A DNA stretch of 64,000 nt from an uncultured Clostridia bacterium (GTDB lineage Bacteria; Bacillota; Clostridia; Oscillospirales; CAG-272), in NCBI GenBank assembly GCA_947631765.1, contig CANRMP010000004.1, forward strand, positions 1-64,000, given 5' to 3'. A program made the translations under genes and the position numbers. The notes beneath the pieces were generated by a model. It searched no databases. It was not told the origin of the DNA and saw only the letters and a list, made by a program, of their open reading frames with translations. Positions 36,023 through 43,947 of this stretch are shown here, piece after piece. How positions within the stretch are numbered: position 1 is the first letter of the stretch; each line of letters begins with the position of its first letter.

Positions 36023-37507
36023 ATGTTTAAAACAGGCTTTGACAATGACAAGTACATATCCCTTCAATCGGAGAAGATAAAGGAGAGAATCGCCAAGTTC
36101 AACGGAAAGCTATACCTTGAATTCGGCGGTAAGCTTTTTGACGACTATCACGCCTCGCGTGTGCTTCCCGGCTTTGAGCCCGACAGTAAAATAAGAATGC
36201 TTTTACAGCTTCGGGAAGAGGCTGAGGTGGTCATTGCCATAAATGCGGCGGATATCGAAAAAAACAAGGTTCGCGGGGACCTTGGGATAACATACGACCA
36301 GGACGTACTTCGCCTTATCGACGCCTTTCGCAAATTCGGAATATACGTCGGCAGTGTGGTGCTTACCCGCTATATGGCACAGCCCACCGCCGAAGCGTTC
36401 AGACTGCGGCTTGAAGGGCTGGGGATAAAGGTCTACAAGCACTACACCATCCCCGGCTACCCCTCAGACGTTGCTAAAATCGTGTCGGACGAGGGCTTTG
36501 GCAAAAACGAATACATAGAGACCTCAAAATCCCTTGTCGTCGTCACAGCTCCGGGACCGGGCAGCGGCAAAATGGCGACGTGTCTGAGTCAGCTATACCA
36601 CGACCACAAAAGAGGACTTTCTTCGGGATACGCAAAATTCGAGACCTTCCCTATTTGGAATCTGCCCTTAAAGCATCCGGTAAATATAGCGTACGAGGCG
36701 GCAACCGCCGACCTTGACGACGTTAATATGATAGACCCTTTTCACCTTGAAGCGTACGGGCTGACAACCGTAAACTACAACCGAGACGTGGAGATTTTCC
36801 CCGTACTTGAAGCTATTTTTAAAAAAATTTCGGGTTCCTCTCCCTATAAGTCACCGACCGATATGGGAGTTAACATGGCGGGATACTGTATTTTCGACGA
36901 CGAGGCGGTAAGAAACGCCGCAAAAGCGGAAATTCTACGGCGCTATTACAACGCCTGCTGTAATGTGAAGCGCGGGCTGACGGACAAAAAAGAGGCGGAT
37001 AAAATCAAGCTGATTATGGACGGCGCGGGAATTGTTCCGACCGATTCTCCGGCGGTTCTGGCGGCGCTCAAAAAAGCCGATGAAACCGGCGCGCCCGCCG
37101 CCGCAATACAGCTTTACGACGGCAGGGTGATAACCGGAAAAACCTCCTCGCTTCTTGGAGCTGCCTCCGCCATGCTACTTAACGCCCTTAAGGCTTTGGC
37201 GGATATTGACGACTCGCGCACGCTCATTTCTCCCGACGTCATCACGCCTGTTATGGATCTTAAAACCAAGCATCTCGGCAATAAAAACCCGAGGCTCCAC
37301 ACAGATGAAATTCTTGTCGCCCTCTCAATTTGCGCCGCCTCAGACCCTGTCGCAGCCCTTGCTTTAAGTCAGCTTGACAAGCTTAAAAACTGCGAATTTC
37401 ATTCAACGGTGATTATCTCCTCAGCCGACCTTTCGGTGCTCAAAAAGCTCGGAATACACGCCACCTGCGAGCCGATTTACGAGACCAAATCGCTCTATCA
37501 TAAATAA
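36023..37507 (+). CDS. DUF1846 domain protein
   Basis: 494 aa, normal for the family. Begins with FDNDKYISLQSEKIKERI and continues with GKLYLEFGGKLFDDYHASRV, TAPGPGSGKMATCLSQLYHD and EDEAVRNAAK-like helices, all typical. Cytosolic. The reaction is not established to my knowledge; the glycine-rich APGPGSGK segment may bind phosphate. Single gene with its own promoter and terminator. Confidence 0.88.
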   Translation: MFKTGFDNDKYISLQSEKIKERIAKFNGKLYLEFGGKLFDDYHASRVLPGFEPDSKIRMLLQLREEAEVVIAINAADIEKNKVRGDLGITYDQDVLRLIDAFRKFGIYVGSVVLTRYMAQPTAEAFRLRLEGLGIKVYKHYTIPGYPSDVAKIVSDEGFGKNEYIETSKSLVVVTAPGPGSGKMATCLSQLYHDHKRGLSSGYAKFETFPIWNLPLKHPVNIAYEAATADLDDVNMIDPFHLEAYGLTTVNYNRDVEIFPVLEAIFKKISGSSPYKSPTDMGVNMAGYCIFDDEAVRNAAKAEILRRYYNACCNVKRGLTDKKEADKIKLIMDGAGIVPTDSPAVLAALKKADETGAPAAAIQLYDGRVITGKTSSLLGAASAMLLNALKALADIDDSRTLISPDVITPVMDLKTKHLGNKNPRLHTDEILVALSICAASDPVAALALSQLDKLKNCEFHSTVIISSADLSVLKKLGIHATCEPIYETKSLYHK

Positions 37508-37570
37508 AATCGTAAATAAAAAATAAATATCATTTTCGGCGCGCAATATGCGTCGCTGCTAAAAAAAGTC

Positions 37571-37593
37571 AACGCGCGGACTTGCCGCGCGTT
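37571..37593 (+). terminator. Terminator after the DUF1846 gene
   Basis: AACGCGCGG / CCGCGCGTT stem with a 5 base loop and TTTTG tail. The A-run on its left may let it also serve the GH5 gene on the other strand. Confidence 0.75.
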
Positions 37594-37716
37594 TTGAGGT
37601 TTCGGGTCAAATATAAAGTGTACTTTAAAATATCACTTTCAAATTCGTCGGGGCGCTCTGCAAAAGCCGCAACAGCCCCTGCAGTCGGCGTTTTGTGACT
37701 TAGAAACTGATTGTCT

Positions 37717-39012
37717 TTAGTCTTTAGAATAAATTTTTAGCCAGCGGTCGACGGTGTAATTCTTTTTAAAGTTTTTGGTGTCAAGGGACTTGCCCCATTT
37801 TTGCAGTATGGTTTCGTAAGAATCGGACGCCATATCCGCATTCGGGATATCGGCATAATAGAGCGACCAGTTACCGAGATTGCCTTTTGTCACCTTATAG
37901 GTCCACATAGTCCAGGAAATCTTGCTTTTATTATACTTTTTATAAGCGTACTCCTGATTGGTGTCGCCGTTGTTGAACTCGCCCACATAAATTGCAACCT
38001 TGTACTTTCTTCTGACGCCTTCAAGCTCTGACACTCTGTAATTTATCATGTCGGTTGTGGAGTCGTAAAGGTGGAGCTGATACATAATACCCGTCCAGCC
38101 GTAGCTTGCAGGGTCGGGAAGCATGTCGGTTGACCACACTCCCTCAAGAGTTATAATGTGGTTGCTGTCCTTTGCGCGCACTGCCTTCACCATGCGGTCG
38201 TAAACCGAAATGGTGTGAGAAACGGCAATATCGCTTCCTGCCGCCCAGCCGTTTTCATACGTGCTGTTATTGTTCATCGGCTCATTCATTATATCGTACG
38301 CGGCAATGGTTCTGCAATCCTTATATCTTTCTGCAATTGCCTCCCAAATGCGCTGCATGGCGTCAAGATATTTTTCGTTTGTATAGAGAGCGTTCTGACC
38401 TATAATTCCGCAGCTGTGGTCGGTGCTCTGACCTCCCGGACATCCGTGCATATCAAGAATTACATATATGCTGTTTTTATCCGCATATTCCACAATGCGG
38501 TCTATCATCTGAAAACCGAAGATCTCGTCTGGATTTTCCGAATAGAAATTGCAGTCCTCATCCATAAAGTTGCGATACCAAAACGGGAGCCTTATGCAGT
38601 TCAGCCCGAGCTTTGCAACGTTTTTAACGTCCTGCTCGGTGATAAAGTTTTCCGCATATGAGGTGTAAATGGCTTTAATCTGTTCGTCCGTAAAGCCTCT
38701 TTGCTTAAGAATACTTAAGCTTTCACTGCTGCTTTCGCTTGACCCGACAGGTCCCATCCATGTTTCCTGAATGAGAAAGCCGCCGAAATTCACGCCCTTT
38801 AAAACTATTTCCTCGCCTTCCTCATTGACAAGATAGCCTTTTTCAGATACCTTCAGCATACTAAATCCCTTCTTTTTCGGCTCTTCCTTTTGTGTGTTTT
38901 GGGTGGTGGTGCTATTTTCATTTTCCCCTTCTTCTTTGCCGCATCCCGAAACAAAAAGCGACAAAACAAGCATTGACGAGACAATGATCTTTATCAAGTT
39001 GTGATTTTTCAT
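37717..39012 (-). CDS. Glycoside hydrolase family 5 lipoprotein
   Basis: 431 aa. Type II signal peptide ends in VSGC (Cys24), then a charged, Thr/Glu-rich linker and a (beta/alpha)8 GH5 domain. Acid/base Glu244 lies in NEP (243-245) and the nucleophile Glu345 in YVGEFNNGD; the family acts on beta-glucans, mannans or similar. It should be anchored outside the cell. The ATG at 39012 has AAGGAAG 6 bases upstream; a TTG at 39018 is less likely. It diverges from a CotH lipoprotein gene, and an LRR surface protein follows. Confidence 0.9.
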   Translation of the reverse strand: MKNHNLIKIIVSSMLVLSLFVSGCGKEEGENENSTTTQNTQKEEPKKKGFSMLKVSEKGYLVNEEGEEIVLKGVNFGGFLIQETWMGPVGSSESSSESLSILKQRGFTDEQIKAIYTSYAENFITEQDVKNVAKLGLNCIRLPFWYRNFMDEDCNFYSENPDEIFGFQMIDRIVEYADKNSIYVILDMHGCPGGQSTDHSCGIIGQNALYTNEKYLDAMQRIWEAIAERYKDCRTIAAYDIMNEPMNNNSTYENGWAAGSDIAVSHTISVYDRMVKAVRAKDSNHIITLEGVWSTDMLPDPASYGWTGIMYQLHLYDSTTDMINYRVSELEGVRRKYKVAIYVGEFNNGDTNQEYAYKKYNKSKISWTMWTYKVTKGNLGNWSLYYADIPNADMASDSYETILQKWGKSLDTKNFKKNYTVDRWLKIYSKD

Positions 39013-39187
39013 AAGCAACTTCCTTTTTGATATATTTTTCTTTATTCAACGTTGCCTCTACATTTTTTATACCATATTTTAAACGCTTTGTCAATCGTTT
39101 AGAAGCAATAAAATGCGGATGTGGGCTTATTTTTTTTATTTATGATACCGAATAAACAAAAAATTTTATAAAAGCACATAAATAATA

Positions 39188-39216
39188 TTACATTATTCAC
39201 AATTATGATGTAAAAT
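39188..39216 (+). promoter_or_regulatory. Sigma-A-like promoter for the CotH gene
   Basis: TTACAT (39188-39193) and TAAAAT (39211-39216), 17 bases apart. The leader downstream (about 140 bases) contains an imperfect hairpin around 39267-39293. The gap 39013-39366 holds no gene. Confidence 0.55.
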
Positions 39217-39335
39217 AGTAAGAAACAAATATCAGTCACATACCGACAGGGCAGCTTCGGCTTTTTGCATTACGCGCCAAGCGTCTTAATGTGCGCCCTA
39301 AAAGCTCTGTCACAACAAATATAAAAGTAACTCTG

Positions 39336-39360
39336 AAAGGAAAGCTTTGCAACGCAAAGC
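39336..39360 (+). promoter_or_regulatory. Shine-Dalgarno plus bridging hairpin before the CotH gene
   Basis: AAAGGAAA (39336-39343) runs straight into a 7 bp hairpin GCTTTGC-AAC-GCAAAGC (39344-39360), and the ATG follows 6 bases later. Without folding the ribosome site is too distant (about 25 bases); with folding it is about 8 bases away. Confidence 0.5.
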
Positions 39361-39366
39361 CGCTTT

Positions 39367-41667
39367 ATGATGAAAACAGGCAAATTATTGGCATTAACAA
39401 TTTTTTTACTTTTCCTATTCCTGCTGACCTCCTGCAAAAACACAGACACTCCCGACCCCGACGAGCTTGACCCGTCGGTGGAGATCGGCACAAAAATATA
39501 CGTGGAGTATTCCTCTGATTCAAAGGCTGGCGGAAAGGTGGAAGGAGAGCTCTCTCAAACGATAGATTACGGCAAAACAACCACAAAAAAGGTGACAGCC
39601 GTTGCAAACGTCGGTTACGTATTTTCTCATTGGAGCGACGGGGAGACCTCGCCGACAAGAGAGAAGGAATCGCCCTCCAAGAGCCAAAAGATAGTCGCTT
39701 ACTTTGAGATTGACAAAAAGGAGCTTCCGATTATTTGTATTAACACCGAAAACAGCGTCGATATAACCTCAAAGGATATGTATATAAACGGCAATATTTC
39801 GGTGCTCAACACGGATGAAAAGTACCTTATAGACAATCTTGAAATTCAGATAAGAGGGAGAGGAAACTACACCTGGAGCAGTACCTTTAACGGCGACCCG
39901 ATGTATAACAAACGCCCCTACCGCATAAAGCTCTCCGAGCAGAAAAAGCTTTGCGGCGTAGGCGAGGGAAAGTCCAACGACTGGGCGCTCCTTGCCGACC
40001 ATTGCGACCAATCACTGCTTCGAAACAACATAGTCTACACCTTTGCCTCAAAAATGCCGAATATTCCTTGGCAGTCGCACGTACAAAGCGTTGAGCTTTA
40101 CCTTAACGGGGCTTATAACGGAGTATATCTGCTTTGCGAACAGGTGGAGGTCAACCAAAACAAAATAAACGTCAGCGAGGATTTAAGTCAGCCCGAAATA
40201 GGCTTTCTTGTGATGTATTCCAATTACACAAATCTCTGGGATTTCGGCTCTTTTCAAATAGACGGATACAAATACGAGACAAAAAGCAAGTTTTCGGATG
40301 ACACAAATCTTGCGTACATGCAGTTTGAATATATACAAAACCGCGTTTACGAATGCTGGCAGGCGATTCAAAGCGGAGATGAACAGAGAGTAAAAGAGCT
40401 TATCGACCTTGACTCGCTTATCGAATCCTACTTTATTCAGGAGGTCTTTAAAAATCTCGACACGGGGCACGATAATTTCTATATGTCAATGGATATCGGC
40501 GGCAAGCTGAAAATCGGTCCGGTCTGGGACTTTGACCAGTGCGCAGGAAACGCTGACGAAGGAGTCGACGAGCCCACCGGAATAAGAGCCGGCATTACTC
40601 AGCCCTGGTACTCGACCCTTTTAAATCACAAGTGGTTTAGAAAGCTTGTCGCAAAGAAGTGGGATGAGCTAAAAAGCGTGTTCGACACCATTCCTTCGGT
40701 CATAAAGGAGACCGCCGAAAAGGGATACAACTCATATTGCAGAAATTTTGACAAGTGGAAGATATTCGGATATAAAATCAACCGCGAGACCTACGTCAGG
40801 CAGTTTACAACCTATAAAGAGCACTATGAGTACTTTGCCTCTTTTATGGAAGAGCGCATAGAATGGCTTGACTCCTATATCCATGACCCGACCTTCGCTT
40901 TGGACTACAGCGCCTCTTTTGATGGCAGCGGGACAAAGTCCGACCCGTATATTATCTCAAGCGCCGAGGATTTTTACAGCTTTACCATGGCGCTCCTCTC
41001 GGGAGAAAGCTTTGCGGACTGCTATTTCCTGCAAACGGCAAATATCGATATGAATAAAATTGCGGCCTACGGCGGAGCCGGCTCAAGCGCGCTGTTTGCC
41101 GGCGTGTACAACGGAAACGGGCACAGCATAAACGCCTATATCAACGGCTACGATGAGTGTATTTTCCCGTACGTTTCCGGAAAAGTCATGAATCTTATTA
41201 CCAAAGGCGGCATAAATAACGTCACAAACGCGGGAGGAATTGCGCGTTCGGTACGTTCGGGAGGAGTTATTTTCAACTGCATTTCATATATGAATCTCTC
41301 CGCGGGCGACAACCTCGGAGGTATTGCCTCCTCGAATCAGGCGGGCGCGGAAATTGTCAACTGCTTTTTCGGCGGCGAGATTACTTACGCCTCCTACGCC
41401 TCGCCGATTTGCGCATGGTACAACGGCAGAACCGGAGTTTATCTTTCAAACTATTACATAGCCGGCACCAGAGACGACGTTTCTTATACCGATTTTTACA
41501 AGGAGGAAACGCCGCTCTCGGGCACGGAAATTTCCTCGAATTTGGCTGGACTTATGAATGATTTTCTTCAAGGCGCGACCTCGGTTGTCGATAATATAGA
41601 CGAGAGCGAGCTCTGCCGGTGGAATTACAATTCCGCGACGGGCGAAATGGAGCTTATGCCGGTATAA
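39367..41667 (+). CDS. CotH-family kinase-like lipoprotein with InlB-type repeat and GLUG-like domain
   Basis: 766 aa. Lipobox TSC (Cys23). Residues about 45-115 resemble a bacterial InlB/List-Bact repeat (VGYVFSHWSDGE). A CotH domain follows (about 120-510) with IQIRGRGNYTW, NNDWALLADH-like segment and the kinase metal motif VWDFDQCAGN. The C-terminal 230 residues are a GLUG-like beta-helix (DGSGTKSDPYIISS, YNGNGHSINAY). CotH of Bacillus phosphorylates spore coat proteins; extracellular CotH proteins in plant-degrading Clostridia occur near cellulases. The divergent GH5 neighbour fits the second context. Confidence 0.88.
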   Translation: MMKTGKLLALTIFLLFLFLLTSCKNTDTPDPDELDPSVEIGTKIYVEYSSDSKAGGKVEGELSQTIDYGKTTTKKVTAVANVGYVFSHWSDGETSPTREKESPSKSQKIVAYFEIDKKELPIICINTENSVDITSKDMYINGNISVLNTDEKYLIDNLEIQIRGRGNYTWSSTFNGDPMYNKRPYRIKLSEQKKLCGVGEGKSNDWALLADHCDQSLLRNNIVYTFASKMPNIPWQSHVQSVELYLNGAYNGVYLLCEQVEVNQNKINVSEDLSQPEIGFLVMYSNYTNLWDFGSFQIDGYKYETKSKFSDDTNLAYMQFEYIQNRVYECWQAIQSGDEQRVKELIDLDSLIESYFIQEVFKNLDTGHDNFYMSMDIGGKLKIGPVWDFDQCAGNADEGVDEPTGIRAGITQPWYSTLLNHKWFRKLVAKKWDELKSVFDTIPSVIKETAEKGYNSYCRNFDKWKIFGYKINRETYVRQFTTYKEHYEYFASFMEERIEWLDSYIHDPTFALDYSASFDGSGTKSDPYIISSAEDFYSFTMALLSGESFADCYFLQTANIDMNKIAAYGGAGSSALFAGVYNGNGHSINAYINGYDECIFPYVSGKVMNLITKGGINNVTNAGGIARSVRSGGVIFNCISYMNLSAGDNLGGIASSNQAGAEIVNCFFGGEITYASYASPICAWYNGRTGVYLSNYYIAGTRDDVSYTDFYKEETPLSGTEISSNLAGLMNDFLQGATSVVDNIDESELCRWNYNSATGEMELMPV

Positions 41668-41686
41668 TTTAATACAAAAATACAAT

Positions 41687-41750
41687 GCCGCCACGCGACA
41701 TTCGGTCTTTTGCGCAAAAGTATGCGCTAAACCCGATACGCGGGGCGGCG
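41687..41750. terminator. Nested hairpin between convergent cotH and LRR genes
   Basis: GCCGCC and ACGCG-type arms on the left pair with CGCGGGGCGGC on the right, with an inner TTTTGCGCAAAA hairpin. Position between convergent stops suggests a two-way terminator. Confidence 0.55.
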
Positions 41751-41789
41751 GTATTTTATTTTAATATTTTTAATGTTATATGCGGGAGT

Positions 41790-43883
41790 TTATCGCAGTG
41801 CAACATCTCCGGGAAGTATTCCGCAGTTGTCCTTAACTCCGTTTATAATGCATACAAGCATAAAACACCCGTCCTCACAGGTTATAAAGCTCAGCGTTCC
41901 CGAATTGTCATGCACGTCAAGGCAATTGTATCGGCTAAGCGACAAGGTATACTCCTCGCCGTTTTCAAATTTAACACTAAGGCTCGGAGCTTCCAAAAAT
42001 GAGGAGAGAAGGCTTTCACCGACAAGCGCCGTGATCCGGTAATCAAAGGTATTGTCGTTTCCCTTTCTCTTTTGCATATAATACCTTACTTCCTTATTTT
42101 CAAGCTTTAAAAGGTCAATTTTCGGGGAGCCGCTTGTCTCAAGAGTCTGCGAATGCTCACCTGCCCACTTTGCAACGTTGCTGTTTTCAAAGGCTTCGAT
42201 TATTGTAGTTTTCTTTACCACATAGTCGCTGCCGAGCACCGACGCTTCGGGATTTTCGAAAATCACCCTTTCAATCCCCGAATTTCCCTTAAATGCGTCA
42301 CAGCTAAGCTCCATAAGGCTTATCGGCAGCTTTATTGTCCCTTCAATTGCGCCGCACTCCGAAAACGCCTCGGAGTAAAGACCGACAATTCCCTCTTCAA
42401 AGGCAAGTCCGGTAATGCCGGTACAGCCATTAAAAGCGTAGGTGCCGATTAAAGTGACCTTGTCCGAAAAAGCAACCTGCCCGCTAATGCCTGTACAGCC
42501 GTAAAACGCTCCCGTGGATATTTCGCCCCCGCCCTCAAAGACAAGCTTATTAATTCCTATGCAGTTTTGAAAGGCGTAATCGCCGATTTTTACAACGCTC
42601 GCGGGAATTTTCAGAGTGCCTGTAAGCGAGCGCTCCGCAAAGGCGTAGGGTGCGATAGTCAAAACAGTGCCGTTTTCGGTTATTGTGCTGTTGTCGCATC
42701 CTATAAGAAGCCTTCTTTTTGAAATGTCGATAAGGCAGTTGCCGTAATCTGCGTATACGTTGTTATCATCGTCGACCGAAATCGACGTTAGACCGGTGCA
42801 TCCGCTAAAGGCTCCGTCGGCAATAGAGGTGACGCTTGAAGGAATAATAAGACTGTTAAGCTTCGCACAGCCGCTAAAGGCGTCGCTTTTAATATCCGAC
42901 ACTCCTTCCCCAATGCCGAGTGATGTAAGAGATACACACCCCATAAAGCATGAGTCTTCGACGGTGTAAACGCTTCCCGGAATATTTACCGCCTCAAGCG
43001 CACTGCAATCCATAAACGCACAGCGCCCGATATTTTTTATCCCGATATTCAGAATTAGCTCGCTCATTTTTTTGCACTTGTTAAAGGCAAAGCTCTTTAT
43101 TTCAAGCTCGCCCGAAAGTGTTACCGAGCTAAAGGAACATTCTTCAAACGCATATGAGTCTATTTTTTCAAGGCTGTCGGGAAGGACAAGCGCATTTGCA
43201 AAAGAGGTGCAGCCTTGGAATGCGCCGTCCCCTATTTCCTTTATCCCCCGATTTACGGTAAGCGCGGCAAGCTTTGTACATCCGCGAAAGGCGTTGTAGG
43301 ATAATTGCGTAACTCTACCCGGAATTGTCAGCGTGCCGGAAAGCCCGATACAGCCTTCAAATGCGCCAGAGGCGATAAAAAGGGGCGCTTCCCCTTCCTC
43401 AATGACAAGAGACACAAGGGATTTGCAGCTTGCAAAGGCGTTTTGATATATGTGTTCGACCTTTGCCGGAATAGTCAGGGCGACCTCAAGCTGTGTGCAG
43501 TTTTCAAACGCCGAGCGACCTATACTTTTTATACTGTCCGGCAGTGAGAGCGACTTTAAACGGGAAAAATCCGAAAAGCCGTAATCCGAAACCGTGGTAA
43601 CCCCCGCTGAAATTGTTATCGATTTTACCTCATCCTTTAGATGATACCACGGCTTTGCGGTGCTGTTGTAGTTTGCCATTGCTCCGCTGCCCGATATTTT
43701 AAGCTCGCCGGTTGACTCCTCAAAGCTCCAAGAGACGTTTTTCCCGTCCCCCTCTGCTCCGCAATAGCCGCTCACCGTCTCATTTGCGCCAAGCGCCGAG
43801 AAAGCAAGAAAAGAGGACAGTGTGACAAGCGCCGACAGTATGAAAAGGGCGCACAAAAATACGGCGCTTTTTTTGAATTTCAT
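41790..43883 (-). CDS. Secreted BspA-type leucine-rich repeat (LRR_5) protein
   Basis: 697 aa with signal peptide (about 1-32). An N-terminal domain (GELKISGSGAMANYN) is followed by roughly 17 LRR_5 repeats of the form FxGCTxLxxLxIPxxVxxIGxxAF up to about 560, then a short C-terminal beta domain. No LPXTG, membrane helix or SLH anchor is visible, so it may be released or bind the wall otherwise. Such proteins mediate surface binding in gut and oral bacteria. Shares a region with the GH5 and CotH lipoproteins. Confidence 0.88.
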   Translation of the reverse strand: MKFKKSAVFLCALFILSALVTLSSFLAFSALGANETVSGYCGAEGDGKNVSWSFEESTGELKISGSGAMANYNSTAKPWYHLKDEVKSITISAGVTTVSDYGFSDFSRLKSLSLPDSIKSIGRSAFENCTQLEVALTIPAKVEHIYQNAFASCKSLVSLVIEEGEAPLFIASGAFEGCIGLSGTLTIPGRVTQLSYNAFRGCTKLAALTVNRGIKEIGDGAFQGCTSFANALVLPDSLEKIDSYAFEECSFSSVTLSGELEIKSFAFNKCKKMSELILNIGIKNIGRCAFMDCSALEAVNIPGSVYTVEDSCFMGCVSLTSLGIGEGVSDIKSDAFSGCAKLNSLIIPSSVTSIADGAFSGCTGLTSISVDDDNNVYADYGNCLIDISKRRLLIGCDNSTITENGTVLTIAPYAFAERSLTGTLKIPASVVKIGDYAFQNCIGINKLVFEGGGEISTGAFYGCTGISGQVAFSDKVTLIGTYAFNGCTGITGLAFEEGIVGLYSEAFSECGAIEGTIKLPISLMELSCDAFKGNSGIERVIFENPEASVLGSDYVVKKTTIIEAFENSNVAKWAGEHSQTLETSGSPKIDLLKLENKEVRYYMQKRKGNDNTFDYRITALVGESLLSSFLEAPSLSVKFENGEEYTLSLSRYNCLDVHDNSGTLSFITCEDGCFMLVCIINGVKDNCGILPGDVALR

Positions 43884-43908
43884 TTTTACTCCTTTACTTT
43901 GACTTAAA

Positions 43909-43934
43909 ATATCCTCCCGAAAACGGGAGGATAT
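43909..43934 (-). terminator. Terminator after the EF-G paralogue
   Basis: ATATCCTCCCG-TTTT-CGGGAGGATAT, 11 bp perfect stem, then TTTAAG on the minus strand. Lies between the EF-G-like stop and the LRR gene start. Confidence 0.85.
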
Positions 43935-43947
43935 TAATAATATTTGA

